Positions 1 to 6,639 of a stretch of 7,328 nt of DNA are shown here, piece after piece. The first letter of the stretch is position 1; each line of letters begins with the position of its first letter. Below the pieces are notes generated by a model. It was not told where the DNA came from and did no database searches. It saw nothing but the letters and a program-made list of their open reading frames with translations. The position numbers were made by a program, and so were the translations under genes. Source of the stretch: Candidatus Woesearchaeota archaeon (GTDB lineage: Archaea > Nanobdellota > Nanobdellia > Woesearchaeales > UBA11576); the NCBI GenBank assembly GCA_030591125.1, contig JAUVBP010000057.1:1-7328 (forward strand), given 5' to 3'.

Positions 1-2
1 CA

Positions 3-212
3 GATTTAGTTCTAGAATGTACAAGAAAAGGCAATCTTGAGATGGCTGCAGCCTATGGAATGATTAAAGAGTCAGGTGGAGTGATGGTTACAGCAGAAGG
101 GATATCATTTGATAACCTGAAATATTTAGAATACGGCCAGAACCAGACACTGCCAGTGATTGCTGCTTCAACAATCCAATTAGCAAAAGAATTGATAAAC
201 CAGATAGATTAA
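3..212 (+). CDS. Inositol monophosphatase / fructose-1,6-bisphosphatase family protein, C-terminal fragment
   Basis: This is the last 69 codons of a gene that begins before the window; the frame opens at base 3 and ends with TAA at 210-212. The fragment matches the C-terminal half of the IMPase/FBPase fold. The segment NLEMAAAYGMIKESGG corresponds to the family's W-D-x-A-A...EEAGG block, and the tail PVIAAST..LAKELI is the usual last strand and helix. Enzymes of this family are Mg-dependent, lithium-sensitive phosphatases of inositol phosphate or fructose bisphosphate, and archaeal members often act on both. In this block the metal-binding aspartate seems to be glutamate (LEMAA rather than xDxAA), a conservative change that may alter activity. 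The gene converges on cysS with 19 bases between the stops. The substrate cannot be decided from this piece, and the N-terminal metal motifs are outside the window. Confidence 0.68.
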   Translation, partial: DLVLECTRKGNLEMAAAYGMIKESGGVMVTAEGISFDNLKYLEYGQNQTLPVIAASTIQLAKELINQID

Positions 213-231
213 TCCTCTTCTGTCTACTCCG

Positions 232-1641
232 TCAATCAACTTTCTCCAACACACTCCCTTCTGGACTGTCCTTTATCGTGAAGCCCGCCTCTTTTATCTT
301 ATCGCGCAGGACATCTGCCTCTTCCCAGCGTTTCTCTGCTCGTGCAGCATCCCTCTGGCTGAGAAGTTCCGCCACATCATCAGGGACGTCAAGCTCTTCA
401 CGCTCCATCTCCTTGAAACCGAAACCAAACACCGCATCAAATCTATAGAGCAGCTCAAGCTTCTCACCAGGGTTCAATTCATCATCACGCAGAACTGACC
501 ACATCGTAGACAATGCCTGCGCAGTATTCAGATTATCATCAAGTGCTGTCTTAAAAGTATCAAAATAACCATCAGTCTTCTCACGCTGATAATCTGATTC
601 ATTCGAAAGTTCCTTGTCCTTGAGTTCAAGGATCTTCTCTTTCATCCTGTTGAAAGTGTTCTTTGCACCATCAAGGCCATCCCAACTGAACTTCAGCTGC
701 TGCTTGTAATGCGCACCAAGGCAGAAATATCTATACACCAGAGGGTCATACCCCTTGTCCACAAGCTTCTGCAATGTCAGGAAATCCCCTTCAGACTTTG
801 CCATCTTCTCTTTGTCCACGACAAGGAATGCGTTGTGCATCCAGTACTTGACCCAGGGATGCTTCCCTGTAGCTGCTTCGGACTGGGCAATCTCATTGGT
901 ATGGTGTACAGGGACATGATCCTCGCCGCCGCAGTGGATGTCGAACTGCTCTCCAAGATATTTCATTGACATCGCGCTGCATTCGAGGTGCCAACCAGGG
1001 AATCCTCTGCCCCATGGGCTGTCCCACTGCATGTCCTGATTCCCGAATTTGGAATTTGTGAACCACAATACAAAATCAGCATGATTCTTCTTGCCTACAT
1101 CACATTCTACACGGGCCTGCTTTTCAGAATCCGGATCAAGTCGTGACAGTTCAGCATACTTCTCGAATTTTGACACGTCAAAATAGATGTTTCCGCCTGC
1201 TTCATAGGTATAACCATTCTTCTCTATGCGCTCCACAAGAGCGATCATCTCTTTGATATGGTCCGTGGCATTGCACACGACGCTAGGTCGCAGTATGCCC
1301 AACCGGTCAGTATCATTGAAGAATGCTTCAGTATAGAACTTGGCAACATCCCACACGCTCTTGCCTTCGCGCTCTGCGCCCTTGACCATCTTGTCCTCAC
1401 CCTCATCCGCATCAGATGTGAGGTGCCCCACGTCAGTGACGTTCATGACATGATTTACTTCATACCCGTCAAGAGCAAGCACTCTCCTCAGGATATCATT
1501 GAAGATGTACGCCCGGAGATTTCCTATATGTGCATAGTGATACACTGTAGGGCCGCAGCAATAGAGTCCGACCTTTCCAGCTACAATAGGCTCGAACTCT
1601 TCTTTTTTCCGAGTCAGTGTGTTGTATATCCTTAGTGCCAT
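232..1641 (-). CDS. cysS: Cysteinyl-tRNA synthetase (CysRS)
   Basis: This class I aminoacyl-tRNA synthetase charges tRNA-Cys with cysteine using ATP in the cytoplasm. At 469 residues it is full length for the family. Visible motifs are the N-terminal CCGPTVY block with zinc ligand C29, the HIGH-type signature HIGN at 38-41, the zinc ligands C221, H246 and E250 (HLEC and HHTNE), and the KMSKS loop as KMAKS at 279-283. A helical anticodon-binding region follows, with the usual ending ([14 protein letters not shown], then DSPEG). The zinc region reads [13 protein letters not shown] rather than the commoner GGGxDLxFPHH, a variant form with the ligands retained. It is the last gene of the minus-strand nop5 operon, starting 15 bases after the preceding stop. 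No strong Shine-Dalgarno sequence precedes its ATG, so coupling to the upstream gene is likely. Having CysRS means the cell need not use the SepRS/SepCysS route for Cys-tRNA. Confidence 0.97.
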   Translation of the reverse strand: MALRIYNTLTRKKEEFEPIVAGKVGLYCCGPTVYHYAHIGNLRAYIFNDILRRVLALDGYEVNHVMNVTDVGHLTSDADEGEDKMVKGAEREGKSVWDVAKFYTEAFFNDTDRLGILRPSVVCNATDHIKEMIALVERIEKNGYTYEAGGNIYFDVSKFEKYAELSRLDPDSEKQARVECDVGKKNHADFVLWFTNSKFGNQDMQWDSPWGRGFPGWHLECSAMSMKYLGEQFDIHCGGEDHVPVHHTNEIAQSEAATGKHPWVKYWMHNAFLVVDKEKMAKSEGDFLTLQKLVDKGYDPLVYRYFCLGAHYKQQLKFSWDGLDGAKNTFNRMKEKILELKDKELSNESDYQREKTDGYFDTFKTALDDNLNTAQALSTMWSVLRDDELNPGEKLELLYRFDAVFGFGFKEMEREELDVPDDVAELLSQRDAARAEKRWEEADVLRDKIKEAGFTIKDSPEGSVLEKVD

Positions 1642-1656
1642 CTTGATCTTGAGATA

Positions 1657-2433
1657 TCAGTACTTGTCCCACCATTTACGTAGTTTGGATTTAGATTCAA
1701 GTGTGCCTTTCTTACCTGATCTGAATGTCTCCACAGTTATGGTTCCATCATAGCCATATTTCTTCAGCACTTTTATTATTTTCGTCCAGGGTATGCGTCC
1801 CGCACCCAGTTTTATGTGATTATCCTCATTCCCATAGTTATCAGAGAAATGGAGGTGCAGCACCCTTTCAGGGTATCTCTTCATGAGCATATACATCAGA
1901 TTCCTCTGCAGGCCAAGATTCGCATGGCCGACATCGATATGGATGCCCAATGAAGGAAACTCATTTATGAGCTTAAGGAACAGTTTAAGGTTCTTGGAGT
2001 CATTATGCGGACTGTTCTCCATCATGAGGTGCACTTTCTGCTTCTTGGCTTCCTTCAGGACGCGACGTATCAGCTTTCTGTTCCTCAGGTATATGACTTG
2101 AGGGTCGCTTCTGCCCACGACAGGAGCATGGAAGTTGATCTTCTCTGCGCCGAGTTTCTTAAGCAGCCTTATGGCCCTGAGCATCTCCTGCTCAGATTCT
2201 TTCCTTAGACACGGATAATCAGAGTCTTTCGGCAGCCTCCAGTCACCGATATGGCCTACGATTCCCAGACCATGCTTCCGCATGATCTTCTTTGCCTTGG
2301 CCACGTTGATCTGCTCAGGCATTGAGTGCGTCGGTTCGATGGTGAAATCAACAAAATCAAACCCCTTCTTTCCTATCCACTCTAGCTCGTCATAGATATT
2401 ATCATACGGGCTGTTCATAGCACCAATCTGCAT
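1657..2433 (-). CDS. Sugar phosphate isomerase/epimerase-like TIM-barrel protein
   Basis: This 258-residue protein belongs to the AP-endonuclease-2 / xylose-isomerase-like TIM-barrel superfamily. Putative metal and catalytic residues lie on successive strands: H102 in NFHAP, E139 in MMENSP, D167 and H170 in HIDVGHA, H195 in LHLHFSDN, H206 in DNHIKLGAG and E235 in TVETF. The pattern HLHFSDN...H..LGAG.I.W..I...L...GYDG....E is typical of sugar phosphate isomerases/epimerases (IolE- and tagatose-epimerase-like proteins). It lacks the full metal-ligand set expected of endonuclease IV, although that remains the main alternative. The substrate is unknown. The ATG at 2431-2433 is preceded by AGAGGT at a six-base spacing. 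It lies between flpA (23-base gap) and cysS (15-base gap), so it is probably co-transcribed with RNA-processing and translation genes, a setting that does not reveal its substrate. Confidence 0.85.
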   Translation of the reverse strand: MQIGAMNSPYDNIYDELEWIGKKGFDFVDFTIEPTHSMPEQINVAKAKKIMRKHGLGIVGHIGDWRLPKDSDYPCLRKESEQEMLRAIRLLKKLGAEKINFHAPVVGRSDPQVIYLRNRKLIRRVLKEAKKQKVHLMMENSPHNDSKNLKLFLKLINEFPSLGIHIDVGHANLGLQRNLMYMLMKRYPERVLHLHFSDNYGNEDNHIKLGAGRIPWTKIIKVLKKYGYDGTITVETFRSGKKGTLESKSKLRKWWDKY

Positions 2434-2439
2434 AGGATT

Positions 2440-2445
2440 ACCTCT
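2440..2445 (-). promoter_or_regulatory. Ribosome binding site of the TIM-barrel gene
   Basis: AGAGGT on the minus strand lies six bases before the ATG. It supports that start over the internal methionine at codon 6. Confidence 0.7.
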
Positions 2446-2456
2446 TTATTGTCCTG

Positions 2457-3134
2457 TCACTTCTTTTTGCACACGAATATGCAATGATCCTTCTCAAAAG
2501 GGTCGAGTTCCTTGTAATCTACTATTATCATCCGGCTCTCAAGATACGCCCTTACCTGCTGGAACACCTGCTTCGGTTTCTTGGCCACGTCGACGCTCCG
2601 CGCCTTGACCGCAAGCACTCCAAAACCATCTTTCTTGAGGAATGCATCACAGTTCTTCATGAATATCTCTGCCTGGTCCCTCTGGGCGATGTCCTGGAAG
2701 ACACAATCTACAATGGTCACCTGTCCTGCATACCTCTCAGGATGTTTTGCATCTGCAATTATAGGTGACATGTTCTTCCTGAGCTCACATAGATACATCA
2801 GATTCCGCGTAGTCCTTGGAGCAAAGTCAAGTGCAAAGACAAAACCATCATTCCCGACCACATCAGATACATGGCTTGCTGTAGTTCCAGTGCTTGCTCC
2901 AAGATAGAGTACCTTGCTGCCCGGATATATCCCGAGCTGCGTGACTTTCTTTGCCAGTGCCGCACCCAATTTGGATCGTGTATGCACCCATTCCCTGTAT
3001 TCATCCTTGCCTGCCCTGTATGTCGATTCACCATACACTGTCTTTCCAGGTGTGAGATTCTTTGTGAGGAATATTATCTTCTTCCCTTTCTTCTCTGTGA
3101 ATATCCCTTTGAGCCGGTTCTCTTGGATGGTCAT
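2457..3134 (-). CDS. flpA: Fibrillarin-like rRNA/tRNA 2'-O-methyltransferase
   Basis: FlpA is the catalytic subunit of archaeal box C/D ribonucleoproteins. It transfers a methyl group from S-adenosylmethionine to ribose 2'-OH of rRNA and tRNA at sites chosen by guide RNAs. The 225 residues are normal for archaeal fibrillarin. The N-terminal part has KNLTPGKTVYGE at 25-36 and an EYREW...RSKLGAAL block. The Rossmann-fold SAM loop VLYLGASTGTT spans 75-85, followed by HVSDVVG, then ALDFAPR, PIIADAK, and the catalytic-face motifs FQDIAQ (136-141) and KARSVDV (167-173). The ribose-binding acidic residue after strand 2 is aspartate (ALDFAPR), where archaeal fibrillarins often have glutamate. The start codon overlaps the nop5 stop as ATGA, and GGAGG lies 10 bases upstream inside nop5. 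This matches the conserved archaeal nop5-flpA pairing. Confidence 0.97.
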   Translation of the reverse strand: MTIQENRLKGIFTEKKGKKIIFLTKNLTPGKTVYGESTYRAGKDEYREWVHTRSKLGAALAKKVTQLGIYPGSKVLYLGASTGTTASHVSDVVGNDGFVFALDFAPRTTRNLMYLCELRKNMSPIIADAKHPERYAGQVTIVDCVFQDIAQRDQAEIFMKNCDAFLKKDGFGVLAVKARSVDVAKKPKQVFQQVRAYLESRMIIVDYKELDPFEKDHCIFVCKKK

Positions 3135-4096
3135 CTGAGTTTCGCCTCCAGCTCTTTCTTGAGGTCATCACCATGATATTCACCTTTGAAGAAATCTATC
3201 TTTGCTGCTATGGATATCTTGTCCGCGACCATCCGTGCAGCCTTACCTCTCACGCTTGATTTTGCACGCGAGACCAGTGGGTGGTTGATTATCAGTCCAA
3301 ACTTAGGAGGTCTGGCTCCTGTCTTGATATGCCTGAACAATGCTTTCTCTGCGCCGAGCAATTGTACTGTCGACGCGGGAAAGAGCGAGAGTTTCTCAAG
3401 GCTCCCTGCACGAGCCAATAGTTTCGCTCCGATAAGGGCTCCGGCGACAGCATTGACATTCGGCAGCAGGTCTTTCATGACTTTCTCAACATACGCAGTC
3501 TGCTCAGACCTAAGATCTGCAAATGAAGTGATACCTGCTGCTAACCTCATGATAGGCTCGAGATCTTCCGTGCTGAACGCCGCACCCATCGATAGCTCTT
3601 CTTTGAGGCCTATCTCTTCCAGGAGTTCCTTCCGTGATTTTTCCTGTATTATCTCTGCAAACTTCTCATGGCTCTCTATAGACTTAGAGAATTCAGGATT
3701 ATACAGTTCGTACCATTCTCTGAGGCGTTTGGCAAGGTTGTTGATCACCTTGTCTGTCTCTTCGATATTATTGGATGCTTGTATTATAAGATGATCACGC
3801 CGCACAGATTCCGCTATCTCCCGCTTCGTGATGATGATTGATGCCTCTCGCATACGTTTCAGGTACTTCGCTTCAGAGAACTGCTTCAAGACTGGACCAG
3901 GAGGTATCTTACCACGCAGCACTTCTGCACCTGCATTCTTCGAGAGCATATCTTTCTCTGGAGCTATCTCTTTCCCCTCTTTGACCTTATCATGATAAGA
4001 TATGATCTGATCATCACTGAAGAGCTTTTCAGCCGCAATCTTACCATCCTTGAACAGGAAAGTTCCTATGCAATTTGAAAATATCTGGAATACCAT
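3131..4096 (-). CDS. nop5: Nop5/Nop56/Nop58-family box C/D RNP core protein
   Basis: Nop5 is the scaffold of the archaeal box C/D methylation complex. It holds fibrillarin through its N-terminal domain, dimerises through a coiled coil, and binds L7Ae plus guide RNA through its C-terminal Nop domain. The 321-residue product shows this order: an N-terminal domain of roughly 60-70 residues, a helical coiled-coil region around 85-205 containing LREWYELYNPEF (125-136), and a Nop domain from about 210 to 300. The Nop domain includes NVNAVAGALIGAKLL and the signature GAEKALFRHIKTGARPPK at 248-265. The protein is shorter than many archaeal Nop5 proteins: the N-terminal domain is compact, and the long lysine/glutamate tail is reduced to a few residues (KKELEAKLR). 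The ATG at 4096 is preceded at the expected distance by a TATA box and lacks a strong Shine-Dalgarno site, suggesting a leaderless message. It heads the minus-strand operon and overlaps flpA by four bases. Confidence 0.96.
   Translation of the reverse strand: MVFQIFSNCIGTFLFKDGKIAAEKLFSDDQIISYHDKVKEGKEIAPEKDMLSKNAGAEVLRGKIPPGPVLKQFSEAKYLKRMREASIIITKREIAESVRRDHLIIQASNNIEETDKVINNLAKRLREWYELYNPEFSKSIESHEKFAEIIQEKSRKELLEEIGLKEELSMGAAFSTEDLEPIMRLAAGITSFADLRSEQTAYVEKVMKDLLPNVNAVAGALIGAKLLARAGSLEKLSLFPASTVQLLGAEKALFRHIKTGARPPKFGLIINHPLVSRAKSSVRGKAARMVADKISIAAKIDFFKGEYHGDDLKKELEAKLR
3145..3150 (-). promoter_or_regulatory. Ribosome binding site of flpA inside nop5
   Basis: TGGAGG on the minus strand lies 10 bases before the flpA ATG and within the last codons of nop5. 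It allows reinitiation at the ATGA overlap. Confidence 0.6.
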
Positions 4097-4120
4097 GCCT
4101 GCAGATGAATCTGACTCCGT

Positions 4121-4134
4121 TTATATAACTTTTC
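4121..4134 (-). promoter_or_regulatory. Archaeal promoter (BRE + TATA) of the nop5-flpA-cysS operon
   Basis: On the minus strand GAAAAG (4134-4129), a TFB-recognition-like purine run, is followed directly by the TATA box TTATATAA (4128-4121). The centre of the box is about 28 bases from the A of the nop5 ATG. Since archaeal transcription usually starts about 25-27 bases from the TATA centre, the message should begin within a few bases of the start codon. The assignment rests on motif and spacing only. Confidence 0.65.
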
Positions 4135-4205
4135 GTTTAACAGATTCTGTACCTACACGTCCTGAAACACTTATTTCATGCAGTTTGACTGTTCATCAGG
4201 CATTA

Positions 4206-4219
4206 GAAAAGTATTTAAA
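4206..4219 (+). promoter_or_regulatory. Archaeal promoter (BRE + TATA) of the por operon
   Basis: GAAAAG (4206-4211) is followed directly by TATTTAAA (4212-4219), the same layout as the opposing nop5 promoter. Transcription is expected to start near 4241, giving a leader of roughly 14 bases before porG. The rest of the 158-base intergenic region (4097-4254) shows no clear operator; only a weak inverted repeat was seen there. Confidence 0.62.
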
Positions 4220-4243
4220 TCGACCTCGTTTACAGGAGGAAAA

Positions 4244-4250
4244 GAGGGAG
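4244..4250 (+). promoter_or_regulatory. Ribosome binding site of porG
   Basis: GAGGGAG lies four bases before the porG ATG. A better-looking AGGAGG at 4234-4239 lies 15 bases away and probably upstream of the predicted transcription start, so the nearer site is preferred. Confidence 0.5.
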
Positions 4251-4254
4251 AGCG

Positions 4255-4794
4255 ATGTTAGAGATACGTATTCATGGAAGAGGTGGACAAGGTGCTGTCA
4301 CCGCAGCCCAGATTCTAGCCATATCTGCATTCCTTGATGGAAAACAGAGCCAGGCATTTCCGAAATTCGGAGTAGAGAGAAGAGGTGCTCCTGTTGAGGC
4401 ATTCTGTCGTATAGATGAGACGCCCATAAATGTCAGGAGTCAGGTATACACCCCTGATCTTCTTATGATACTAGAGCCTTCGCTGATGCAGGCAGTGGAT
4501 GTCACCGCTGGCCTGAAGGAAGGGGCGAAGATAATAGTCAATACTACACAGCCTGTGACCGACAAGAAATTCGAGAGATACCATGTCTCTTGTGTTGATG
4601 CGAGCAAGGTAGCTCTAGACATATTCAAGGCAGATATAGTCAACACAGCAATCTTAGGTGCATTCTCAAAAGTGACTGGCGTCGTCAGTCTTGAAGCCAT
4701 CAATAAGGCCATTGAAGAACGATTTGCAGGAAGGGATCGCATAATAGAGCTCAACAAGGAAGCAGTAAAGCGCGTGTATGAACAGGTTCAATGA
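4255..4794 (+). CDS. porG: Pyruvate:ferredoxin oxidoreductase (pyruvate synthase), gamma subunit
   Basis: This is the gamma subunit of the 2-oxoacid:ferredoxin oxidoreductase that interconverts pyruvate plus CoA with acetyl-CoA, CO2 and reduced ferredoxin in the cytoplasm. The gamma domain is the counterpart of the CoA-handling domain III of single-chain enzymes. The 179 residues are normal for PorG. The start EIRIHGRGGQGAVTAAQ, with the glycine-rich GRGGQG at 8-13, is the family hallmark. FPKFGVERRGAPVEAFCRID (about 35-54), TPDLLMILEPSL and the C-terminal NTAILGAFSKVTG also fit. It is the first gene of the por operon, directly after the predicted promoter, and its stop overlaps the porD start as ATGA. 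Pyruvate is the likely substrate because the set of four small subunits has the PorGDAB pattern. Other 2-oxoacid ferredoxin oxidoreductases share this subunit type, so the substrate is inferred. Confidence 0.94.
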   Translation: MLEIRIHGRGGQGAVTAAQILAISAFLDGKQSQAFPKFGVERRGAPVEAFCRIDETPINVRSQVYTPDLLMILEPSLMQAVDVTAGLKEGAKIIVNTTQPVTDKKFERYHVSCVDASKVALDIFKADIVNTAILGAFSKVTGVVSLEAINKAIEERFAGRDRIIELNKEAVKRVYEQVQ

Positions 4795-5108
4795 GTACAG
4801 GACATGATAATATGGCAGAGACAAGACCGAAAAAAAGTGAAGGAAAGAAGCTTCCAGTAGGTGCAGTCATACTTACGCCAGGTAACTCTGATGAGAATAA
4901 GACAGGAGATTGGCGCTCATTGAGGCCTGTCTGGAATAAAGAGAAATGCACGCAGTGCATGATATGTTGGATGTACTGCCCAGACATGGCAATCCCTCAG
5001 AAGAACGGAAAGCGTCTGGAGACTGACTTTGATTTTTGCAAAGGCTGTGGAATATGCAAGACAGAGTGTGTCTTCGGTGCATTGACCATGGAAAAAGAGA
5101 AGAAGTGA
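4791..5108 (+). CDS. porD: Pyruvate:ferredoxin oxidoreductase, delta subunit (2 x 4Fe-4S ferredoxin)
   Basis: This 105-residue, 8Fe-8S ferredoxin-like subunit passes electrons from the PorAB active site to soluble ferredoxin. After a polar N-terminal extension and the PorD-type stretch TGDWRSLRPVWN, it has two clusters: C53-x2-C56-x2-C59-x3-C63-P64 and C83-x2-C86-x2-C89-x3-C93. All eight cysteines are present. The residue after the last cysteine is valine (CVFGA), where proline is usual. The ATG at 4791 overlaps the porG stop (ATGA) and has AGGT three bases upstream. A second in-frame ATG at 4812 (residue 8) would remove only a poorly conserved leader and remains possible. It is followed after 11 bases by cutA, which is unrelated to the complex. 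The protein should be assembled with PorG, PorA and PorB. Confidence 0.94.
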   Translation: MSTGHDNMAETRPKKSEGKKLPVGAVILTPGNSDENKTGDWRSLRPVWNKEKCTQCMICWMYCPDMAIPQKNGKRLETDFDFCKGCGICKTECVFGALTMEKEKK

Positions 5109-5110
5109 GG
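5107..5110 (+). promoter_or_regulatory. Ribosome binding site of cutA
   Basis: GAGG overlaps the porD stop and lies nine bases before ATG 5120. It decides that start over an in-frame ATG at 5036 inside porD. Confidence 0.55.
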
Positions 5111-5119
5111 CAGGATTGG

Positions 5120-5437
5120 ATGAATGATGACAAGATACGCATCATCTACGTGACCTGCCCAGACAAGGAAGAAGCAAAGAAGATCGCTCATGCGCTTGTC
5201 GAGAAGAAGCTTGTCGCCAGTGCGAATATGTTGCCAGTAGAGAGCATTTATTATTGGAAAGGTGAGCTGAAAGAAGACAATGAGGTCATCCTGCTTGCCA
5301 AGACATTGAAAGAGAAGGTCAAGGACGTCGTTGAGGAAGTGAAAAACATCCACTCATATGAGATCCCTTGTATACTCACGCTCAAGGCCAGGCCAAACAT
5401 AGAATACATGAACTGGGTCGGAAGTCAAGTCAACTGA
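5120..5437 (+). CDS. cutA: CutA1 divalent-cation tolerance family protein
   Basis: CutA1 proteins are small, very stable cytoplasmic homotrimers with a ferredoxin-like (PII-like) fold, linked in E. coli to copper and other divalent-cation tolerance; their molecular role is unsettled. The 105 residues cover the whole family. The start IRIIYVTCPDKEEAKKIAHALVEKKLVA is diagnostic, followed by PVESIYYWKGELKEDNEVILLAKT, the helix LKEKVKDVVEEVKNIHSYEIPCIL and a C-terminal YMNWV. C13 lies in the VTCPD segment. The start at 5120 gives the normal family N-terminus. The reading frame stays open upstream to 5036, but using that start would bury the N-terminus in porD. The gene begins 11 bases after porD and ends 25 bases before porA, with no promoter visible on either side, so it should be co-transcribed with the por genes. 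Why it is there is not evident from the sequence. Confidence 0.95.
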   Translation: MNDDKIRIIYVTCPDKEEAKKIAHALVEKKLVASANMLPVESIYYWKGELKEDNEVILLAKTLKEKVKDVVEEVKNIHSYEIPCILTLKARPNIEYMNWVGSQVN

Positions 5438-5451
5438 CAATACAGGAATAT

Positions 5452-5455
5452 AGGT
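5452..5455 (+). promoter_or_regulatory. Ribosome binding site of porA
   Basis: AGGT lies seven bases before the porA ATG, in the 25-base gap after cutA. Confidence 0.5.
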
Positions 5456-5462
5456 AAATAAG

Positions 5463-6617
5463 ATGGTAAAGAAAGTGACTGAAGCATCACAGGCTGTCGC
5501 AGAAGCTGTAAAGCTATGCAAACCAGCAGTGATACCTGTATATCCCATCACTCCGCAGACTCACATCCCCGAACGCATATCTGACTTCGTCAACTCAGGT
5601 GAATTCGACTGCGAGATGATCTATGTTGAGTCTGAACATTCTGCCATCTCGGCAGCGATCGGCGCATCTGCCACTGGTGTAAGGTCATATACTGCGACCG
5701 CATCACAAGGGCTTGCATTGATGCACGAGATATTGCATATAGTATCAGGCATGAGATTGCCTGTCGTGATGAACGTCGTCAACAGGGCGCTTTCTGCACC
5801 GATAAATATCTGGAATGATCACCAGGACTCCATGTCTGCAAGAGACACAAGCTGGATACAGCTGTATGTGGAGTCTTCTCAAGAGGCCCTTGACACTACT
5901 ATCATGGCATTCAAGATAGCAGAGGCGCATGACGTGCTTCTCCCTGTCATGGTCTGTCTTGATGGATTCACATTATCTCATGTCTATGAACCTGTTGATA
6001 TACCTGAACAGAAGGAAGTCGACAAGTTCTTGCCGAAATTCAATCCTTTGTTCAAACTGGATACAAAGAGACCTTGCACGATGGGTCCTGTAGGATTCCC
6101 TGATACTTTCATGGACTTCAAGAAAGAGCAGCAGGATGCTATGGATACATCGATTGATATGATCAAAAAAGTCAATGAGGAATTCGGTAAGCAGTTCGGA
6201 AGGAAATATGGTGATGGGCTATTGGAAAAATACCTGTTGGATGATGCAGAATATGTCTTTGTAGGGCTTGGCACCATATGCGGGACAGCAAGGTCAGTCA
6301 TCGACAAGCTGAGAGAACAGGGCAGAAAAGTAGGTATGCTTAAGATGAAGGCATTCAGGCCATTCCCCGAAAAAGAAGTGATTGACTATCTGAAAGGTGC
6401 CAAGGCAGTGGCAGTATATGACCGGTCAGTCTCATTCGGCCATAAAGGTGCAGTGTTTGCAGAGATGACATCTGCTTTCAATGACATCGTCAAGAAACCT
6501 ATATTCCATTCATTCATTGCAGGTCTCGGAGGGAGAGACGTCACGCTACAGCATATTGAGGATTCATTCGATAAGATAAGTAAAGAGAAAGTATCGACGA
6601 CTGAGTGGCTACTTTAG
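5463..6617 (+). CDS. porA: Pyruvate:ferredoxin oxidoreductase, alpha subunit
   Basis: PorA carries the pyrimidine-binding domain for thiamine diphosphate and the transketolase-C-like domain, and forms the active site together with PorB. The 384 residues match the usual length. The N-terminal domain has VYPITPQT at 26-33, YVESEHSAISAAIGAS with the conserved glutamates 56 and 58, and TATASQGLALMHEILH. The segment NRALSAPINIWNDHQDSM..RDTSW at about 107-131 is characteristic of pyruvate-type alpha subunits. The C-terminal domain begins near 265 (YVFVGLGTICGTARSVID...G...GMLKMKAFRPFPEKEV) and includes AVYDRSVSFGHKGAVFAEM. The strong PorA-type match supports pyruvate rather than 2-oxoglutarate or indolepyruvate as substrate. 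It sits between cutA and the zinc-ribbon gene, with gaps of 25 and 22 bases. No frameshift or missing motif was seen. Confidence 0.97.
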   Translation: MVKKVTEASQAVAEAVKLCKPAVIPVYPITPQTHIPERISDFVNSGEFDCEMIYVESEHSAISAAIGASATGVRSYTATASQGLALMHEILHIVSGMRLPVVMNVVNRALSAPINIWNDHQDSMSARDTSWIQLYVESSQEALDTTIMAFKIAEAHDVLLPVMVCLDGFTLSHVYEPVDIPEQKEVDKFLPKFNPLFKLDTKRPCTMGPVGFPDTFMDFKKEQQDAMDTSIDMIKKVNEEFGKQFGRKYGDGLLEKYLLDDAEYVFVGLGTICGTARSVIDKLREQGRKVGMLKMKAFRPFPEKEVIDYLKGAKAVAVYDRSVSFGHKGAVFAEMTSAFNDIVKKPIFHSFIAGLGGRDVTLQHIEDSFDKISKEKVSTTEWLL

Positions 6618-6625
6618 ATACAGGT

Positions 6626-6630
6626 AAGGT
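6626..6630 (+). promoter_or_regulatory. Ribosome binding site of the zinc-ribbon gene
   Basis: AAGGT lies nine bases before the ATG at 6640, in the 22-base gap after porA. It favours that start over ATG 6655. Confidence 0.45.
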
Positions 6631-6639
6631 TCGACAGCT

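Noticed and set aside
213..231. Bidirectional terminator between the convergent IMPase-like gene and cysS
   Set aside because: The 19 bases are pyrimidine-rich but have no hairpin or clear T-run on either strand, so no terminator can be supported.
1258..1635. 125-codon open frame on the plus strand opposite cysS
   Set aside because: It lies wholly antisense to the conserved N-terminal half of CysRS, with no motif or promoter of its own.
3186..3794. Long open frame (202 codons) on the plus strand opposite nop5
   Set aside because: It is the antisense shadow of a strongly supported Nop5 gene, has low-complexity serine/arginine/alanine content, and lacks a recognisable domain or ribosome binding site.
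4163..4178. Inverted repeat TGAAA-N6-TTTCA between the two promoters as an operator
   Set aside because: Five-base arms in A/T-rich DNA occur often by chance, and the match does not extend outward.
4050..4337. Plus-strand open frame covering the intergenic region and the porG start
   Set aside because: It runs out of frame through porG and antisense to the nop5 start, crosses both predicted promoters, and has no family resemblance.
5036..5119. Longer CutA starting at ATG 5036
   Set aside because: It would overlap porD by more than 70 bases and add a cysteine-rich leader that is just out-of-frame ferredoxin codons. ATG 5120 gives the normal CutA1 N-terminus with GAGG upstream.
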